This document shows positions 39,182-48,113 of a stretch of DNA of 64,000 bases, one piece after another. Every line of letters starts with the position of its first letter. Within the stretch, counting starts at the first letter, position 1. This stretch comes from Altererythrobacter rubellus (GTDB lineage: Bacteria; Pseudomonadota; Alphaproteobacteria; Sphingomonadales; Sphingomonadaceae): assembly GCF_030284385.1 (NCBI RefSeq), contig NZ_CP127221.1, forward strand, positions 1,426,001 to 1,490,000, in the 5' to 3' direction. Position numbers and translations under genes: made by a program. The notes below the pieces were generated by a model. The model did not search any database. It was not told the origin of the DNA and saw only the letters and a program-made list of their open reading frames with translations.

Positions 39182-39289
39182 AAGACGTTGTTTCCTTTCC
39201 TATGCCGGGATGGCCATGCACCATACGCCAGTGGTGCCCACAGGGGCGCCGCCGAGACAAGCGATGCTGCAGCGCAGCGTCAATGGCGC

Positions 39290-39871
39290 ATGCCGCTTTC
39301 CATGTCCAGCCTCACCTCGTCGTGCGAACATTTTTTGAGCGCCTCCGGTTTTGACCGTGGGCCGTGATTGGTTGTGGCGTTTGCTGGGCTTTGTTCCTGC
39401 TGGAGTTGAAGCTGCGATCTTGGTGGCGACACCGGTGCCTGAGATCCTGCGGAGAATGGCGCTCAGCTTGCGAGTTTGCGTGATACGCGTTCCGATTATG
39501 CACGTGAAAACTTGATGGAGCTAGCGAGCGTGAAGGGCGATCCAATTCCCATGGCGGATTGGCCGAGTGCATATTGCACGTCTGAATTTTGTAAGATGGC
39601 ACTCACGCGTGATGGGCACGACTGGGAATTGCTGATGGCGCGAAACAACATGCGGGTTGAAGAACGCGCCCTTGCCGCTGCTTGCGAGCTGGCCGACATA
39701 GTGGTTGCGGACAGATGGCTGCCACGCTCATGCCAACCGCGATGGTTCAAGGCTGATATCACGTCTCTTGAACAGTCCGGAGGACTGGCGATCCTACTTC
39801 GCGAACAATCGATTGTGCAGGTTGCTGACCATCAGGGGGAGCATGGGTGGTGGCGCGCCGAGCCCGATTAG
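39290..39871 (+). pseudogene. comEC: comEC remnant: internal deletion and three in-frame stops
   Basis: In one continuous frame, bases 39290-39367 encode a start followed by CEHFLSASGFDRGP and a TGA at 39365-39367 where the ComEC N-terminus would have a Trp before LVVAFAG; that LVVAFAG is still there just after it. More TGA codons follow at 39407 and 39440. From about 39443 the frame gives the ComEC C-terminus: LRDTRSDYARENLMEL, then IVVADRWLPRSCQPRWFKAD and GGLAILL. So the ~500 central codons, the membrane channel and most of the competence domain, are gone and only both ends remain. Natural transformation by this route is lost unless another copy exists. Confidence 0.8.
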
Positions 39872-39924
39872 GGCGGGGAACCGCTAGATAGCGGAACGGT
39901 CCCGGCGCGCACTGGGGACAATCG

Positions 39925-40611
39925 TTAGTGGTAACGCCTAAGCAGCCCTGCAAGCTTTCCTTGCACCGCGACTTCGTGCGGTTGATAGATCTGAGGGCTG
40001 TAAGCTCCATTCGCGGGATCCAACCGGATCATGCCATTCTCACGACGAAGATATTTGAGTGTTGCCTCTTCATTGCGAACCAACGCCACGACAATCTCAC
40101 CATCACGCGCGCTTTCGGCGCGCTTGATCAAGGCATAGTCGCCATCGAAAATGCCGGCCTCGATCATCGAGTCGCCGGATACCTCAAGAGCATAATGTTC
40201 ACCGGGGCCAAGCAGAGCGGCAGGAACCGGCATGCTTGACTGGCCCTCCAGCGCTTCAATCGGAGCACCCGCAGCGATGCGGCCGTGTAGCGGGACATCG
40301 ATAATGTCATTGGCAGCTTTGCGCGCTGCTGGGGGAGGGCTGGTCACACGAGCAACAAGATCATTTGCCGGCGAAGAACGTCCCACAGGAGTCGCATCTT
40401 CCGGCATCTTGATCACTTCAAGCGCGCGCGCGCGATTGGCCAGGCGCCGGATAAATCCACGCTCTTCCAATGCTGAAATCAAGCGGTGCACGCCTGACTT
40501 GCTCTTAAGATCAAGCGCTTCTTTCATCTCTTCGAAACTCGGAGAAATGCCGGTCTCTTCCAAACGCTGCTGGATGAAACGGATCAACTCGTGCTGCTTT
40601 GCCGTCAGCAT
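39925..40611 (-). CDS. lexA: LexA repressor
   Basis: SOS-response repressor that self-cleaves when RecA filaments form. N-terminal winged helix-turn-helix (residues 1-65), cleavage bond Ala114-Gly115 in [10 protein letters not shown], catalytic Ser148 ([10 protein letters not shown]) and Lys186 (ATLKYLRRE); 228 residues. ATG with an AGGAGG box. A LexA box and promoter lie just upstream, so it represses itself. Follows moeA in the same direction. Confidence 0.97.
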   Translation of the reverse strand: MLTAKQHELIRFIQQRLEETGISPSFEEMKEALDLKSKSGVHRLISALEERGFIRRLANRARALEVIKMPEDATPVGRSSPANDLVARVTSPPPAARKAANDIIDVPLHGRIAAGAPIEALEGQSSMPVPAALLGPGEHYALEVSGDSMIEAGIFDGDYALIKRAESARDGEIVVALVRNEEATLKYLRRENGMIRLDPANGAYSPQIYQPHEVAVQGKLAGLLRRYH

Positions 40612-40658
40612 GGCGAAAACCTCCTATGGGCGCCTGTCCTGTGCTCACACTTTATGGT

Positions 40659-40673
40659 GAACGAATGCGGAAC
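40659..40673. promoter_or_regulatory. LexA/SOS box, GAAC-N7-GAAC
   Basis: GAAC-GAATGCG-GAAC, the direct-repeat operator used by LexA in alphaproteobacteria, 48 bases upstream of the lexA ATG. It touches the -10 element of the promoter and so can block transcription of lexA. Confidence 0.85.
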
Positions 40674-40701
40674 AATTAGGCAACGAAAATCGGTAAGTCA
40701 A
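40673..40701 (-). promoter_or_regulatory. lexA promoter, TTGACT-N17-TAATTG
   Basis: Read on the minus strand, TTGACT (40701-40696) and TAATTG (40678-40673) are separated by 17 bases, and the -35 overlaps the moeA stop codon. The SOS box begins at the last base of the -10 element. Allows lexA to be transcribed separately from moeA. Confidence 0.5.
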
Positions 40702-41894
40702 GCAATTCCGCCATTTTTCAGCAGTAGGCACGGAACAGGTGTTCCCGCTTCGATCTCGACTGCGTGGGCGGGGCGGTCGATCAGGCAATTGGTATGAGCC
40801 AATGCCGCGAGGGCCGAGGAGTCTTGCGAGTCGGCCAGCCTTACGGTTTCGCCATCCCAAATTGCGCGAAGGAATTCGCGACGCGATCCAATTCCAGGAA
40901 GGGTGCTTCCGGCGGTCAGGTTGGTCCTGAAAGGTAGGGGCTGACTTGCTCCCATTGCCGCGTGTACAAGCGGCACCACGAATAGAAAGCATGTGACGAA
41001 GCTCGATACCGGGTTGCCGGGCAGTCCGAAGATCACTTGCGCGCCTTTGGTCGCGACCATGATCGGTTTCCCCGGCTTCATTGCGACTTTCCAGAAGTCC
41101 AGACTCGCGCCCCAGGCCTCAAGCGCCGGGCGCATCAGATCATGATCGCCGACTGAAGCGCCGCCGGTGGTAACCAACATGTCTGCGTCCCCAGCCTTAG
41201 CTAGCGCGAATGCGAGCGCTTCATGATCGTCAGGGACCGGTCCGAGCCTCACCACTTCACAGCCCAGTTCTGCCAGCATTGCGCCGATCATCGCGCCGTT
41301 GCTGGCCGGGATATGATGATCTGCGCATTCAGCAGGATCAGCCACCAATTCATCGCCGCTGTCGAGCACCGCAACCTTAGGAGTAATGCGTACATCGAGG
41401 GTGCCGTGGCCCGCGCCCAGTGCCAGCGCTAGTTGCGCAGGACCTACGCGCGTACCTGCTGGCAACACGTGGTCGCCCTTTGAAAAATCAAACCCTCGTT
41501 GGCGTACGTGACGCAATGCGTTTGGGAAGTCCTTAAAGCAGGCGACAGTTTGATCGGTAACTTGCGCATTCTCCTGGATCAGCACGCGATCTGCGCCTCT
41601 GGGTAAATGTGCGCCGGTCGAAATACGCACGGTTTCGCCTTGAGACAACGTGCGATCAAACGGCGCACCGGCGCGACTTTCCCCAACCAGCACCCAAGGA
41701 CCGGGCGCATCGCCGCCAATCGCATAGCCATCCATCGCGGAGAGATCTGCGGGTGGTTGTGTGCGCAGTGCTTGCAAATCCTCAGCTAGGTATCGCCCGA
41801 TTGCTGCCTCAACCGGCACAGTTTCAATCCGCATTTGCGGCGCTAGCGCCAGAACGCGTTCCTGCGCTTCTTCCAATGTAAGCATCGCGTTCAT
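40698..41894 (-). CDS. moeA: molybdopterin molybdenumtransferase MoeA
   Basis: Inserts molybdenum into adenylated molybdopterin in cofactor synthesis. 398 residues. Recognised by SAMDGYAIGG, the MoCF domain motif VTTGGASVGDHD and PGKPIMVATKGAQVIFGLPGNPVSSFV. Two bases after moaC, on the same strand, and followed by lexA with its own promoter. End of the trp/mo operon. Confidence 0.95.
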   Translation of the reverse strand: MNAMLTLEEAQERVLALAPQMRIETVPVEAAIGRYLAEDLQALRTQPPADLSAMDGYAIGGDAPGPWVLVGESRAGAPFDRTLSQGETVRISTGAHLPRGADRVLIQENAQVTDQTVACFKDFPNALRHVRQRGFDFSKGDHVLPAGTRVGPAQLALALGAGHGTLDVRITPKVAVLDSGDELVADPAECADHHIPASNGAMIGAMLAELGCEVVRLGPVPDDHEALAFALAKAGDADMLVTTGGASVGDHDLMRPALEAWGASLDFWKVAMKPGKPIMVATKGAQVIFGLPGNPVSSFVTCFLFVVPLVHAAMGASQPLPFRTNLTAGSTLPGIGSRREFLRAIWDGETVRLADSQDSSALAALAHTNCLIDRPAHAVEIEAGTPVPCLLLKNGGIA

Positions 41895-41896
41895 TG

Positions 41897-42370
41897 TCAG
41901 TCTGCGGTCCAGTGGCCGGATTTGCCGCCCAGCTTCTCAAGCAGCCGAACCTCGCCGATTACCATGCCTTTATCGAGCGCTTTGGCCATATCATATACAG
42001 TCAGCAGCGCTGTGGAGGCAGCCATCATGGCTTCCATCTCTACGCCGGTCTTGCCGGTGAGCGATGCGGTTGCAGTAACGCGCACGCCGTTGTCTTCAAA
42101 CGTGAATTCGACATTGACTGCGTCAAGGCTGAGTGGATGGCAAAGCGGGATCAGCTCGCCTGTCTTCTTGGCCGCCATGATCGCCGCAATGCGGGCTGTG
42201 CCCAAGACGTCTCCCTTGGGTGCATCGCCAGCCTTGATCGCGGCCAGGGCCTCTGAGCTCATGCGGATAATTCCGCCCGCTTTCGCCATTCGTTGAGTGG
42301 CCGGTTTTGCGCCGACATCCACCATGCGTGCGGTGCCGGTCTCATCGAGATGCGTCAGGCGTTTGCTCAT
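41897..42370 (-). CDS. moaC: cyclic pyranopterin monophosphate synthase MoaC
   Basis: Second step of molybdenum-cofactor synthesis, 157 residues. Family stretches are [26 protein letters not shown] and [19 protein letters not shown] (with the conserved Asp and Lys of the active site). An upstream in-frame start at 42427, inside trpC, is rejected because ATG 42370 gives the canonical length. 22 bases after trpC. Confidence 0.95.
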   Translation of the reverse strand: MSKRLTHLDETGTARMVDVGAKPATQRMAKAGGIIRMSSEALAAIKAGDAPKGDVLGTARIAAIMAAKKTGELIPLCHPLSLDAVNVEFTFEDNGVRVTATASLTGKTGVEMEAMMAASTALLTVYDMAKALDKGMVIGEVRLLEKLGGKSGHWTAD

Positions 42371-42392
42371 AGATCGCCTTTCTGGCCGATCA

Positions 42393-43178
42393 TCAGCCTT
42401 GCAGCAATGCTCGAGTTGCCAATTCAACGTCTTCCTGACGCATCAAGCTTTCGCCGACCAGGAACGTCCGAATTCCTGCCTCCGCCAATCGCTGGCAATC
42501 CGCGTGGTTGTTGATCCCGCTTTCACCAACCAGCAACGTTCCTTCGGGCGCAAGTGGAGCAAGCCGTTCGGTCGTGGCAAGGTCCGTGATGAAGGTTTTC
42601 AGATCGCGATTGTTGACACCGATCAGCCGCGATTTGAGCTTGGCTGCGCGTTCCATCTCGGCCTCGTCATGCACTTCGACCAGGACATCCATATTCCGCT
42701 CGATCGCAGCTGCCTCGATCTCCGCCATCACGGAGTCTTCCAGAGCTGCAACAATGACCAGGATCGCATCCGCGCCGATGCTGCGTGCTTCGGCGACTTG
42801 CCATGGGTCAACCATGAAATCCTTGCGCAACACTGGGAGGTCGCAAGCCGTGCGGGCAGCCTTGAGGTAATCTTCATGCCCTTGAAAATAGGGTGCGTCG
42901 GTGAGGACTGACAGACACATCGCGCCGCCTGCTTCATAGGCCTTGGCATGGTCTACCGGCTGAAAATTCGCGCGTATCAATCCTTTCGAGGGGGAGGCTT
43001 TCTTGATCTCCGCGATCAGCGCAAAACCGGTTTCGGCTTTGATGCGGAGTGCTGCTTCGAACCCGCGCGGGACCGATTGGCCAGCGGCACGATGATCCAG
43101 CGCGGTGACAGAACGCTCGGCGCGGCGCTGAGCCACTTCGATCCGCTTATTGGCGCAGATTTCCTCAAGCTTGTTCAT
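42393..43178 (-). CDS. trpC: indole-3-glycerol-phosphate synthase TrpC
   Basis: Fourth step of tryptophan synthesis. TIM barrel of 261 residues with the catalytic Lys in [15 protein letters not shown], the ring-closure Lys/Glu region ([11 protein letters not shown]) and [10 protein letters not shown]. Stand-alone enzyme, not fused to TrpF. ATG at 43178 directly at the trpD stop. Confidence 0.97.
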   Translation of the reverse strand: MNKLEEICANKRIEVAQRRAERSVTALDHRAAGQSVPRGFEAALRIKAETGFALIAEIKKASPSKGLIRANFQPVDHAKAYEAGGAMCLSVLTDAPYFQGHEDYLKAARTACDLPVLRKDFMVDPWQVAEARSIGADAILVIVAALEDSVMAEIEAAAIERNMDVLVEVHDEAEMERAAKLKSRLIGVNNRDLKTFITDLATTERLAPLAPEGTLLVGESGINNHADCQRLAEAGIRTFLVGESLMRQEDVELATRALLQG

Positions 43179-44171
43179 TTACTGAGCCAGCTCAATCCAG
43201 CGAGAGAGCATTTGCGCCGCCTTGCCGCTATCAAGCGCTTCGGCTGCCATCTCAGCTCCGGTGCCCCAGTCATCCGTTCTACCCGCTACGATCAGCGTCG
43301 CTGAAGCATTGAGCAACACCGCATCGCGATAGGGCCCCGGTGTGCCCTCGAGGAGTGCTTTCAAAGCTTTAGCATTGTGTGTCGCATCGCCGCCGCGAAT
43401 GGCCTCTACCGGAGCATGCGGCAAGCCCACCATGCCTGCATCGACCCGGCGCATTTCAAACTCGCTTCCGGTTACATCAGCAAGTTCGTTTCCGCCGGCT
43501 AGGCTCAGTTCGTCGAGGCCCTCATCTCCGGAGACAATGAATGTGCGCTCTGTCCCCAGACGCGCTTTGGCATCTGCGTAGATCGGCACATAGGCGGGTC
43601 GGGCAATGCCGATCAGTTGGCGGGCAACGCTTGCCGGATTGGAAAGCGGCCCCATCAGGTTGAAGATCGTGCGCTTGCCCAATTTCTGGCGGATTGGCTG
43701 AATGCGACCCATCGCAGGGTGGTGGTTCTTCGCAAAAAGGAAGCAGATGCCGATTTCGGAGAGCGTCTTTTCGGCTGTTCGTCCTGCTGCGTCCATGTCG
43801 AGACCGAGTGCTTCGAGCGTATCTGCTGCGCCGGACTTGCTGGACGCCGCACGGTTGCCATGCTTTGCCACTGGCACGCCGCAAGCCGCCACAACCAGAG
43901 AGACGGCAGTCGAAACGTTGAGCGTGTGATGCCCGTCGCCGCCGGTTCCACAGCAATCGACCGCACCTTCGGGTGCTTCGATCGGAATCAGCCGCGCGCG
44001 CAATGCCCGTGCAGCGCCGGCTATTTCTTCTGCTGTTTCGCTGCGCTCGGTCATCGCCAGCAGGAAACGCGAGATTTCTTCATCGGAAGCATCGCCGTCC
44101 AGTATCCAGCCGAAGACTTCTTCAGCCTCGGCTTCGCTCATATGCGGGACTGCGAGGGGAAGTGTCTTCAT
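43179..44171 (-). CDS. trpD: anthranilate phosphoribosyltransferase TrpD
   Basis: Transfers phosphoribose from PRPP to anthranilate. The PRPP-binding loop [15 protein letters not shown] and [18 protein letters not shown] are present; 330 residues from ATG 44171, which overlaps the trpG stop (ATGA). An upstream in-frame start at 44201 would lie inside trpG and is rejected. Confidence 0.97.
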   Translation of the reverse strand: MKTLPLAVPHMSEAEAEEVFGWILDGDASDEEISRFLLAMTERSETAEEIAGAARALRARLIPIEAPEGAVDCCGTGGDGHHTLNVSTAVSLVVAACGVPVAKHGNRAASSKSGAADTLEALGLDMDAAGRTAEKTLSEIGICFLFAKNHHPAMGRIQPIRQKLGKRTIFNLMGPLSNPASVARQLIGIARPAYVPIYADAKARLGTERTFIVSGDEGLDELSLAGGNELADVTGSEFEMRRVDAGMVGLPHAPVEAIRGGDATHNAKALKALLEGTPGPYRDAVLLNASATLIVAGRTDDWGTGAEMAAEALDSGKAAQMLSRWIELAQ

Positions 44172-44755
44172 TCTGCCAGTTCTTTCGTTTCGATGCCGCA
44201 TTCGCGCAGGAAATTCGCCAGCAGCGCATGCCCATGTTCGGTCGCGATGCTTTCCGGGTGAAACTGTACGCCGTGGATCGGCAAATCGCGGTGGCGGAAC
44301 CCCATTGTGTAGCCGTCATCCGACGTCGCATTGACCACTAGCTCCTCTGACTGATCCTGCACCACCAAGCTGTGATAGCGTGTCGCGGTAAAGGGCGAGG
44401 GCAGGCCGGCGAACAAACCGGAACCGTCATGCGACACCGGTGAAGTCTTTCCGTGCATCAGGCCGCCGCGTTCAACCCGCCCGCCAAAATGCTGTCCGAT
44501 GGACTGGTGTCCAAGACACACTCCCAAGAGAGGCCTACGGGCATCTGCACATGCTGCAACTAGATCCAGGCTAATGCCAGCTTCATTGGGCGTGCATGGG
44601 CCGGGCGAAATCAAAAAACCTGCGGCATTGGTTTGCAACGCGTCAGCCGCGCTAAGCGCATCATTTCGCTCAACCCGCACCTCTGCGCCCAGTTCCATCA
44701 AATAGTGGACCAGGTTGAACGTGAAGCTGTCGTAATTGTCGATAACAAGGATCAT
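44168..44755 (-). CDS. trpG: anthranilate synthase component II (glutamine amidotransferase)
   Basis: Provides ammonia from glutamine to TrpE. The nucleophile is Cys80 in [10 protein letters not shown], with His166 and Glu168 in VQFHPESI; 195 residues. The protein could also serve p-aminobenzoate synthesis, as such amidotransferases sometimes do. Follows the iminopeptidase gene after 48 bases. Confidence 0.95.
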   Translation of the reverse strand: MILVIDNYDSFTFNLVHYLMELGAEVRVERNDALSAADALQTNAAGFLISPGPCTPNEAGISLDLVAACADARRPLLGVCLGHQSIGQHFGGRVERGGLMHGKTSPVSHDGSGLFAGLPSPFTATRYHSLVVQDQSEELVVNATSDDGYTMGFRHRDLPIHGVQFHPESIATEHGHALLANFLRECGIETKELAE

Positions 44756-44803
44756 TGCGATGCCGCCTTCGCGGTTTGCTTGCCCGCGATCAAGAAAGTT
44801 TTG

Positions 44804-45766
44804 CTACGCGGAGGTTTTCCCCGCCAATTCATCGGTCGCACGGACGAGGCCATCGACGATGCCCGGTTCATAGGCGCTATGCCCACCATCATGGAAGATG
44901 CGCAGGTCCACCTCGGGCCAGGCTTTCTTCAATTCCCATGCCGAAGTCGGTGGGCAGCAAATGTCGTGACGGCCCTGCACGATTATACCGGGAATGCCTT
45001 TCAATTTGTGCGCATTTGTCAGCAATTGCGCTTCGTCGAAATAGAAGTCTTCCAGAAAGAACTTCGCGCAGATGCGCGCAAACGGAACCGCTTTCGCCGG
45101 ATCGGCAAAGGCAGCTAGTAAGTCAGGATCGGGCAGCAAGGTTGCAACGCTGCCTTCCCATAATGACCATTCTCGCGCAGCGGCAAGCCGGGTCGCTTCG
45201 TCGTCACTAGTCAGGCGGTTGTAATAGGCTTTGACCAGGTCGCCGCGCTCGTGCTTAGGGATAAGGCCGGTGAACTGATCCCATTGTTCTGCCATGATCT
45301 CGCTTGCGCCATAGCTGTAGAGCCAGTTCTTTTCCTTTTGCCGCGCCAGGAACACGCCGCGCAGAACCAGCTCGTCGCAGCGTTCGGGGTGCGTCTGCGC
45401 ATAGGCAAGCGAAAGGGTTGCACCCCAACTGCCGCCAAACACCTGCCAGCTATCGTGCCCGCACATTTCACGCAGTCTCTCGATGTCGGAAACGATCCGC
45501 CATGTGTCGTTTTGTTCGACCTCTGCGAAGGGCAGCGATTTGCCGCAGCCGCGCTGATCGAACAGTAGCACGTCGTAAAGCGCAGGATCCCATTGGCGGC
45601 GATTTTTCTCGCTGATGCCGCCGCCGGGGCCGCCGTGCAGAAAAACCGCCGGTTTCGTCCCGGGTGTGCCAACCCGCTCATAATACAGCGTATGGCCTTC
45701 GCCGACATCGAACATGCCGGTTTCATAAGGTTCGATCTCTGGGTAGAGAGTGCGCTCGTAATTCAT
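44804..45766 (-). CDS. pip: proline iminopeptidase
   Basis: Alpha/beta-hydrolase that releases N-terminal proline from peptides, 320 residues. Oxyanion loop HGGPGGG at 44-50, nucleophile Ser113 in GGSWGATLSL, and catalytic His in DGGHSAYEP near residue 295. Frame open to 45844, but the ATG at 45766 overlaps the stop of the upstream lipoprotein (ATGA) and gives the standard N-terminus. It sits in the trp operon between trpE and trpG. Confidence 0.92.
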   Translation of the reverse strand: MNYERTLYPEIEPYETGMFDVGEGHTLYYERVGTPGTKPAVFLHGGPGGGISEKNRRQWDPALYDVLLFDQRGCGKSLPFAEVEQNDTWRIVSDIERLREMCGHDSWQVFGGSWGATLSLAYAQTHPERCDELVLRGVFLARQKEKNWLYSYGASEIMAEQWDQFTGLIPKHERGDLVKAYYNRLTSDDEATRLAAAREWSLWEGSVATLLPDPDLLAAFADPAKAVPFARICAKFFLEDFYFDEAQLLTNAHKLKGIPGIIVQGRHDICCPPTSAWELKKAWPEVDLRIFHDGGHSAYEPGIVDGLVRATDELAGKTSA

Positions 45767-46578
45767 TCGCTGACTTTCTTTGTCACAACGATCAGTGGAC
45801 CGATGCCGTTGGTGTCGTCCAACCGCTCTGTCACCGGATCCCAAAGGCCGGAAATTCCGCCATCAAGATAAAGCGCATTGGGCGTTTGCAACTCGTCCCT
45901 GAAATAGCGCGCCAATTGGCCGAAGCTAAGCGCACCATCTGAAATGACGAAATGCGCTTTACCCTCCGCGTCGATGCCCACGCCGTTGCGGATTATCTTG
46001 GAGGGACCATCGTCCTGAATCTCGGGATGCAATTGCCCGTCGATCACGAGCATGGGCCCAGATTGCGTGCCAAACTGCGGGCGATCGCTGACATTGTAGA
46101 GAAAATTGGTGCTGGTGCGGATTTCCCACCTGCCGTCTGTGCCGAAGAACACGCCATTGGGCTTCAGATAAAAATTTCCCGTGCCGTCGCCGAGGTTGAG
46201 CTCTTCTAGTCGTTGACCCTCTTCGACGTAATAACCGACTGTTTTTCCGTCGTTCTCAAACACCCCGCCATTCATCGCGAAGGCAACGACAGCCGCATCC
46301 TTGCCCAATGCTTCGCCATAGGTCTTGAGCGAGCGATATGGTGTGCCGTTCGGATCAGCCAGAACGGTGGAAATATTGTGTTTTACTGGGTCAGCTACAC
46401 AGTGGGTAAGCGGCACATCTTCGAATATCAAGACTTCGCAAGCCGAGACTTCGCGCCGCAACGCAACGCGGGTTTCGGAACCCGATCCGATCTCGGTCCG
46501 CGTGACAGGCTCGCCGCCTTGTAATTCGCAACCTGACAGGGGGACCGCAAACAAGCTGAGAAAAAGCAGCCGCTTCAT
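45763..46578 (-). CDS. phosphodiester glycosidase-family (DUF2233) lipoprotein
   Basis: Protein of 271 residues with a lipoprotein signal (MKRLLFLSLFAVPLSGC, Cys17). The rest has the NAGPA/DUF2233 pattern: AFAMNGGVFENDGK, KPNGVFFGTDGRW, SGPMLVIDGQLHPEI, RNGVGIDAEGKAHFVIS and NALYLDGGISGLWDP. Related domains cleave N-acetylglucosamine-phosphodiesters or other sugar linkages; substrate here unknown. ATGA overlap with both trpE (upstream) and pip (downstream). Confidence 0.85.
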   Translation of the reverse strand: MKRLLFLSLFAVPLSGCELQGGEPVTRTEIGSGSETRVALRREVSACEVLIFEDVPLTHCVADPVKHNISTVLADPNGTPYRSLKTYGEALGKDAAVVAFAMNGGVFENDGKTVGYYVEEGQRLEELNLGDGTGNFYLKPNGVFFGTDGRWEIRTSTNFLYNVSDRPQFGTQSGPMLVIDGQLHPEIQDDGPSKIIRNGVGIDAEGKAHFVISDGALSFGQLARYFRDELQTPNALYLDGGISGLWDPVTERLDDTNGIGPLIVVTKKVSE

Positions 46579-48101
46579 TGGCCAAACTCTGGTTCGCTGG
46601 CGACGCTCGCTGCCTCACGCGCTGCCGCGATCAACGCCCCAGCCTTGGCTTTGCATTCGGCCAATTCGTAATCTGGATCGCTATCGGCGACGATGCCTGC
46701 GCCGGCTTGCACATGCATGATGCCATCTTTGACCACCGCTGTGCGCAGCACGATGCAGCTGTCAACCGAACCGTCAGGCGCGAAATACCCTACGCCGCCG
46801 GCGTAGGCGCCGCGCGCTTCGGGTTCCAGCTCGGCGATGATCTCGCAAGCGCGGATCTTGGGCGCACCACTGACTGTGCCGGCCGGAAACCCTGCGAAAA
46901 CCGCGTCAATCGCATCGCAGGAAGCGTCCAGTTTTCCGACAACATTGCTGACAATATGCATAACGTGGCTGTAGCGTTCGATTGTGAAGCTGTCGGTGAC
47001 CTCCACCGATCCCTTTGAGGCCACCCGTCCCACGTCATTGCGGCCCAGATCAAGCAGCATCAGATGCTCTGCCCGTTCCTTGGGATCAGCCAGCAGGCTT
47101 GCTTCATTGGCGTTGTCTTCTGCTGTGTTTACGCCGCGAGGCCGTGTTCCGGCAATCGGGCGAATTGTGACTTCACCGTCTCGCACTCTGACGAGAATTT
47201 CCGGGCTTGAACCGACAACAGAAAAGCCAGGCAGGTCGAGGAAATAAAGGAAGGGTGAAGGGTTTACGCGGCGCAATGCGCGGTAGAGTTCAATCGGCGG
47301 CAGGGGAAAAGGGCAAGTGAATCTCTGGGCCAAAACCACCTGAAAGATGTCACCCGCCGTTATGTAATCCTTCGCGCGTAGCACAATGTCTTTGTAGTCG
47401 TCTGCGGGAATGACCGGCTCCAACGACATGTCCGGCAGATGATCAACTCTTTGACGCGGAGCTTTGGCATCTGTGAGTTGCCGCAGCACTTCGTCGATCC
47501 GTTTCCCCGCGCGCTCGATCGCCGCGTCCGCCTTGTCTGCCTGCCAAATCGGCGCGATTGCAAACAGCGCATCGCTCAATCCATCGAATACCAGGATGAT
47601 GGTTGGCCGGACAAACAACATGTCCGGCAGATCGAGTTCGCTGACTGGCGCGCGCGGCAAATCCTCTACCAGCCCAACTGTTTCAAAGCCAAAGTAGCCA
47701 ACCAGGCAGGCAAGGGCGGGTGGCAATTCTTCCGGAACTTCAATGCGGCAGCTTTCCGCGAGTGATCGCAGAGCATCCAGGCTTGGTTGATCGCATGAGG
47801 CAAACCCATCGCGATCCTGGCGCCACCTGCGGTTTATCTCAGCACTGTCTCCGCGCGCTCTGAACACCAGATCGGGGTCAAGGCCGAGCAGGCTATATCG
47901 CCCGCGCACTTCGCCGCCTTCGACTGATTCAAGCAGGAAATCACCGCGCTCAGGCTCAATCAGTTTCGCAGCTGCACCAACGGGGGTTTCCGCATCGGCG
48001 ATAACCTTTCGCCACACCAACGCCGGTCGTCCCGCGGCGAGCGCCAATCTCGCCGCCGCGGAGTTCTCAGGCAAATAGGTTCCGGTTTCAATTGAGGACA
48101 A
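46575..48101 (-). CDS. trpE: anthranilate synthase component I TrpE
   Basis: Converts chorismate and ammonia to anthranilate. 508 residues. The chorismate-binding half carries PFLYFLDLPGFSVVGSSPEILV, RPIAGTRPRG and DLGRNDVGRVA, plus FPAGTVSGAPKIRACEIIAELEP. TTG start with an AGCAGG box, five codons after the ppiD stop. A TTG start is unusual, but no ATG fits. Its product pairs with TrpG, although two genes separate them. Confidence 0.96.
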   Translation of the reverse strand: MSSIETGTYLPENSAAARLALAAGRPALVWRKVIADAETPVGAAAKLIEPERGDFLLESVEGGEVRGRYSLLGLDPDLVFRARGDSAEINRRWRQDRDGFASCDQPSLDALRSLAESCRIEVPEELPPALACLVGYFGFETVGLVEDLPRAPVSELDLPDMLFVRPTIILVFDGLSDALFAIAPIWQADKADAAIERAGKRIDEVLRQLTDAKAPRQRVDHLPDMSLEPVIPADDYKDIVLRAKDYITAGDIFQVVLAQRFTCPFPLPPIELYRALRRVNPSPFLYFLDLPGFSVVGSSPEILVRVRDGEVTIRPIAGTRPRGVNTAEDNANEASLLADPKERAEHLMLLDLGRNDVGRVASKGSVEVTDSFTIERYSHVMHIVSNVVGKLDASCDAIDAVFAGFPAGTVSGAPKIRACEIIAELEPEARGAYAGGVGYFAPDGSVDSCIVLRTAVVKDGIMHVQAGAGIVADSDPDYELAECKAKAGALIAAAREAASVASEPEFGQ

Positions 48102-48113
48102 ATGCCTGCTTTC

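Noticed and set aside
39881..39894. CCGCTA-GA-TAGCGG inverted repeat between the comEC remnant and lexA
   Set aside because: Short stem with no T-run; might be a weak terminator but not supported enough to call.
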